Positions 62,630-64,000 of a stretch of DNA of 64,000 nucleotides are shown here, piece by piece. This DNA is from Hartmannibacter diazotrophicus. Its GTDB lineage: Bacteria; Pseudomonadota; Alphaproteobacteria; Rhizobiales; Pleomorphomonadaceae. How positions within the stretch are numbered: position 1 is the stretch's first letter; every line of letters starts with the position of its first letter. Under the pieces are notes generated by a model. It worked only from the letters and a program-made list of their open reading frames with translations. It ran no database searches and was not told the origin of the DNA. The stretch spans positions 866,550-930,549 of the forward strand of contig NZ_LT960614.1 in the NCBI RefSeq assembly GCF_900231165.1, written 5' to 3'. The translations under genes and the position numbers were made by a program.

Positions 62630-63997
62630 TCACTCGAACATGAAACCGATTTTGCCCTGGTAGCTGCCCTTGGGCGGGTTTGCAGAGCTGCTGTAGACGC
62701 GGTTCAGCCTGTTGAGGAAGATGGCCTTGGCATCGCTCGGGGGTGCAAAGTTCTTGTCCGGCCTCTGCAGCGCCGACGGCGCGACCGGCTTGACCAGATA
62801 GGGGCTGACAAAGATGGCGAGTTCCGTTTGGTTGCGCTCGAATTCCTTGCTCTTGAAAAGGGAGCCAAGAATCGGCACGTCCATGAGGCCGGGGAAGCCC
62901 TTGACCTGTTGGCGAAGATTGTCCTTCAGGAGACCGGCCATCACCATCGATCCGCCGGACGGAAGCTCGACCGTCGATTCAGCGCGGCGCACCGAAAGAG
63001 AGTTCAGTGTCAGGCCGCTGATCGTGATCGCACCTTCCGTGGAAAGGTCGCTAACCTCGCTCTTGACGCGCAGGGAGATGCGGCCGGGCGTCAGAACCAC
63101 CGGAGTGAAGGCAAGGCTGATACCGAACTGCTTCCACTCGACGGTGATCGTGTTGTTGTCCTGCGAGACGGGAATGGGAAATTCGCCGCCGACGAGGAAG
63201 TTAGCGGATTCTCCTGACGTTGCGGTCAACGTCGGCTCCGCCAGGGTGCGCACGATGCCCTGCTGGTTCAGTGCCTGAATGAAGGTGTCGACTGTGCCGG
63301 ATACCGCTGCCTCGGCCCCCCAATTCTGGAACAGGGCGCCGCCGGGACCCGAGCCTGTCGCCGTGAGGGCGAAGGCGGAGTTCTGAAGGATGGACTCGGT
63401 GTCGATGCCGAGGTTCTTGACAATGTTGCGGTCGACTTCGGCGACAACGACCTTGAGATGAACCTGGTCCGATTCCGCGACCGAGACCATGTTGACGATC
63501 TTCTCGGCCGACCCGATGTATTTTTCCGCGATTTCGGCCGCCTTGCCGGCTTCGGCGGGCGTCTTGACCGTGCCGGACAGGATGACGCTGTCATTGATCG
63601 TCTCGACGTGAACCTGCGAGCCCGGAATGAGCTTGGCGATCATGGCGTCGAGTGTCGCTGTGTCGCGGGCCACCGAAATATTGAACTGGGCGAATTGCTG
63701 ATTGCCCTGTCCGAAGAGGATGATGTTCGTCTCGCCGACGGCATTGCCGATCAGGTAGATCTTGCGCTTGGTGCGAACGACCGCATCGGCGATGGTCGGA
63801 TTGGAGATCAGGACGTCGACTATATCCTCGGGCACATCGATGACCATCGACTTGTTGAGGCCGAGGTTGATCACCCGTCCGGAGAGCTGGTCTGCCGAGG
63901 CGATGCTGAGATAGTTCGCATCGGCGGCGCTCGCCGGGCCGACCGGGGAGAGCAGGGCCGTTGCGACCATCGCCGCCGCCAGCAGGCTCTTGAACAT
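62630..63997 (-). CDS. cpaC: CpaC/RcpA, Tad pilus outer-membrane secretin
   Basis: 455 residues with a signal peptide (LLAAAMVATALLSPVGPASA). The N-terminal pilus-secretin domain (NKSMVIDVPEDIVDVLISNP, YLIGNAVGETNIILFG) precedes a BON-like region and the secretin core: GIVRTLAEPTLTATSGESAN, FLVGGEFPIPVSQ, and PSGGSMVMAGLLKDNLRQQV. Secretins form the outer-membrane pore through which the pilus passes. The ATG at 63997 is three bases from the window edge, so a longer N-terminus cannot be excluded. It is the first visible gene of the run; the genes for CpaB, the prepilin peptidase and Flp pilin are presumably to the right. Confidence 0.93.
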   Translation of the reverse strand: MFKSLLAAAMVATALLSPVGPASAADANYLSIASADQLSGRVINLGLNKSMVIDVPEDIVDVLISNPTIADAVVRTKRKIYLIGNAVGETNIILFGQGNQQFAQFNISVARDTATLDAMIAKLIPGSQVHVETINDSVILSGTVKTPAEAGKAAEIAEKYIGSAEKIVNMVSVAESDQVHLKVVVAEVDRNIVKNLGIDTESILQNSAFALTATGSGPGGALFQNWGAEAAVSGTVDTFIQALNQQGIVRTLAEPTLTATSGESANFLVGGEFPIPVSQDNNTITVEWKQFGISLAFTPVVLTPGRISLRVKSEVSDLSTEGAITISGLTLNSLSVRRAESTVELPSGGSMVMAGLLKDNLRQQVKGFPGLMDVPILGSLFKSKEFERNQTELAIFVSPYLVKPVAPSALQRPDKNFAPPSDAKAIFLNRLNRVYSSSANPPKGSYQGKIGFMFE

Positions 63998-64000
63998 CGA

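Overview
The window is about 62 % G+C and looks like a chromosome or large replicon of a Hyphomicrobiales (Rhizobiales) alphaproteobacterium. The family set supports this: a type II lumazine synthase behind an FMN riboswitch, a Cpa/Tad pilus locus, a split-transketolase sugar-alcohol cluster with an RbsABC-type transporter, a class II (B12) ribonucleotide reductase and a HisKA_2 sensor kinase. No rRNA, tRNA or CRISPR array was seen. The species cannot be named from the sequence alone.

Region 1 (1-11.1 kb) is a decaying accessory stretch. It holds a tyrosine recombinase cut by one in-frame stop, a fragment of a second and different integrase, an nhaA antiporter wrecked by several frameshifts, and a dead IS21-family element (8509-11016) with readable terminal repeats but broken istA and istB. 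Apparently intact cargo sits between them: three small stress or membrane proteins (DUF3309, a single-span 46-residue protein, CsbD), a fatty-acid-hydroxylase-like protein, an AI-2E family transporter, a transglutaminase-like protein and a HisKA_2 histidine kinase.

Region 2 (11.2-19.3 kb) is a complete high-affinity potassium system on the minus strand: a 27-residue small protein, kdpF, A, B, C, D and E, with a candidate promoter and KdpE-type box upstream. Region 3 (19.3-35.3 kb) is mixed: a PanE-like dehydrogenase, a DUF5939-type class III cyclase, a TRAP transporter whose small subunit carries an unusual N-terminal TM2-plus-coiled-coil extension, a GST, a GGDEF-EAL protein, an unusual NrdJ paralogue and an S10 peptidase. 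Region 4 (35.3-38.3 kb) is pta-ackA, then an FMN riboswitch and ribH2.

Region 5 (38.3-48.4 kb) is a divergent sugar-alcohol catabolic cluster. A SorC regulator and a dehydrogenase lie on one strand. Split transketolase, FGGY kinase, ABC permease, binding protein, ATPase and a second dehydrogenase lie on the other. A strong promoter and two TGAATA/TATTCA palindromes sit between the two arms. The genes fit uptake of a polyol, oxidation to a ketose, phosphorylation and entry into the pentose phosphate pathway.

Region 6 (48.9-55.3 kb) holds a ferredoxin-reductase-type flavoprotein, a second fatty-acid-hydroxylase protein, a small secreted repeat protein, a two-component system and an M17 aminopeptidase. 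Region 7 (55.4-64 kb) is the Tad/Cpa pilus machinery: tadD on the plus strand, and cpaC-cpaD-cpaE-cpaF-tadB-tadC on the minus strand, with a GNAT gene in between. The pilin, prepilin peptidase and CpaB genes are presumably beyond the right edge.

The most notable signals are the NrdJ paralogue, which lacks one redox cysteine and any C-terminal cysteine pair; the extended TRAP small subunit; the paired operators of the polyol cluster; and the layered gene decay at the left end.
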